A DNA stretch of 64,000 nt from Brachycybe producta (Eukaryota; Arthropoda; Diplopoda; Playtdesmida; Andrognathidae), in contig JAUPFP010000109.1 in NCBI GenBank assembly GCA_036925085.1, positions 1 through 64,000 of the forward strand, given 5' to 3'. A program made the translations under genes and the position numbers. This document shows, in pieces, positions 63,701 to 64,000 of the stretch (positions are counted from its first letter, which is position 1; each line of letters starts with the position of its first letter). Below the pieces are notes generated by a model that had not been told where the DNA came from, ran no database searches, and saw only the letters and a program-made list of their open reading frames with translations.

Positions 63701-64000
63701 TGAAGTTGAAAGTGAAGTTGAAGTTGAAGTTGAAGTTGAAGTTGAAGTTGAAGTCGAAGTGGAAGTGGAAGTTGAAGTAGAAGTGGTAGTTGAAGTTGAA
63801 GTTGAAGTTAAAGTTGAAGTTGAAGTTAATGTTGAAGTTGGAGTTGAAGTTGAAGTTAATGATAAATTGAAATTAACATTGAAGTTGAAGTTGAAGTTGA
63901 AGTTGAAGTTGAAGTTGAAATTGAAGTTGAAGTCGAAGTCGATGTTGAAGTGGAAGTTGAACTTGAAGTTGAAGTTAAAGTTGAAGTTAAAGTTAATGTT
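63701..64000 (+). repeat. Right edge of window: M2 start joined to M3 tail and M1
   Basis: An M2 start (GTCGAAGTGGAAG at about 63754, then GTAGAAGTGGTAG) is followed by the M3 tail (GTTGGAG, AATGATAAATTG at about 63858, AACATTG) and the first half of an M1 (63931 onward). The array continues past the end of the window with no sign of a border. Confidence 0.85.

Larger units (their letters stand above)
1..64000 (+). repeat. GAAGTT hexamer satellite array filling the window
   Basis: Every line of the window reads as GAAGTT units or single-substitution derivatives such as AAAGTT, GAAATT, GAATTT, GATGTT, GTAGTT, GAAGTG, GAAGTA, GAAGTC and GGAGTT. The + strand is composed of G, A and T, with C confined to a few fixed motifs. 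Both ends of the window lie inside the array, so its true length is greater than 64 kb. Substitutions fall at all six positions and show no codon-third-position preference, which argues against coding constraint. Perfect runs are short, up to about 17 units (for example near 63445-63546). The sequence is therefore an ordered mosaic of variant units, not a simple pure microsatellite. A divergent short repeat ordered into higher-order units resembles the organisation known for human satellites 2 and 3 (CATTC-derived), although the unit differs. The species and chromosomal location cannot be read from the sequence. Confidence 0.98.

Noticed and set aside
1..64000. Telomeric repeat array
   Set aside because: GAAGTT is not a rotation of the common telomere motifs (TTAGGG, TTTAGGG, TTAGG), and the higher-order mosaic does not fit a telomerase-made end.
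1..64000. Triplex-forming homopurine tract, as for GAA trinucleotide repeats
   Set aside because: Every hexamer contains TT, so the + strand is not a homopurine run. The longest purine stretches are only a few bases.
1..64000. tRNA, rRNA or small RNA genes
   Set aside because: The near absence of C on one strand excludes the GC-paired stems such genes need. No conserved boxes are seen.
1..64000. Computer-made or purely artefactual sequence
   Set aside because: Shared private variants in discrete unit copies, hexamer-step length differences and a localised indel cluster are what a real, evolving satellite read by long-read sequencing would show.

Overview
The whole 64-kb window is one uninterrupted satellite DNA array. 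The base unit is the hexamer GAAGTT (AACTTC on the other strand), and I found no stretch that is not a run or a mutated derivative of it. I see no gene, tRNA, rRNA, transposon, CRISPR array or unique flanking sequence. The + strand is almost free of C throughout, and its orientation never flips except for one roughly 27-bp fold-back near 2.2 kb. This looks like eukaryotic constitutive heterochromatin (pericentromeric, sex-chromosome or B-chromosome type) from a long-read assembly. The sequence cannot identify the species.

The array is organised at nested levels. Level 1 is the hexamer, in perfect runs of up to about 17 units. Level 2 is a small vocabulary of 0.1-0.4 kb modules, which I name M1-M6 and recognise by fixed substitutions. 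M1 carries GTCGAAGTCGATG and GAACTTG. M2 carries TCGAAATGGAAG and GTGGTAG. M3 carries GATTAAGTTGTAG. M4 carries GGCTAAATATAAG. M5 carries GTTTTAGTTGAAGG and AGAGTTAATTTTG. M6 is a nearly pure hexamer run carrying GATTTTG. Many module ends contain 5-bp steps (GTTAA, or GAAGTCAAGTT in place of 12 bp) that shift the hexamer register. Level 3 is higher-order units of 1.5-4.2 kb. Level 4 is a superblock of about 10.4 kb present twice.

Layout: 1-5620, a diverged M5-rich zone with a 2.8-kb duplication. 5621-8586, two 1.48-kb units. 8587-13164, a mosaic that includes a pure 28 x 12-bp tract. 13165-23628, superblock S1. 23379-33420, four copies (U1-U4) of a 2.9-kb unit, one truncated and damaged. 30795-41112, superblock S2, which overlaps U4. 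41113-49487, a mosaic. 49488-57855, two 4.2-kb units. 57912-63700, two 2.8-3.0 kb units. The remainder is mosaic.

Five of the six reading frames of GAAGTT contain no stop codon, so long open frames are unavoidable. They read (EV)n or (KL)n on + and (NF)n, (TS)n or (LQ)n on -. I annotate none of them as coding. The observations most worth a second look are the nested higher-order structure, the register-shifting junctions, the self-complementary 12-mer tract, the fold-back hairpin, and a 2-kb cluster of single-base indels that coincides with a truncated unit and is probably an assembly or consensus error.
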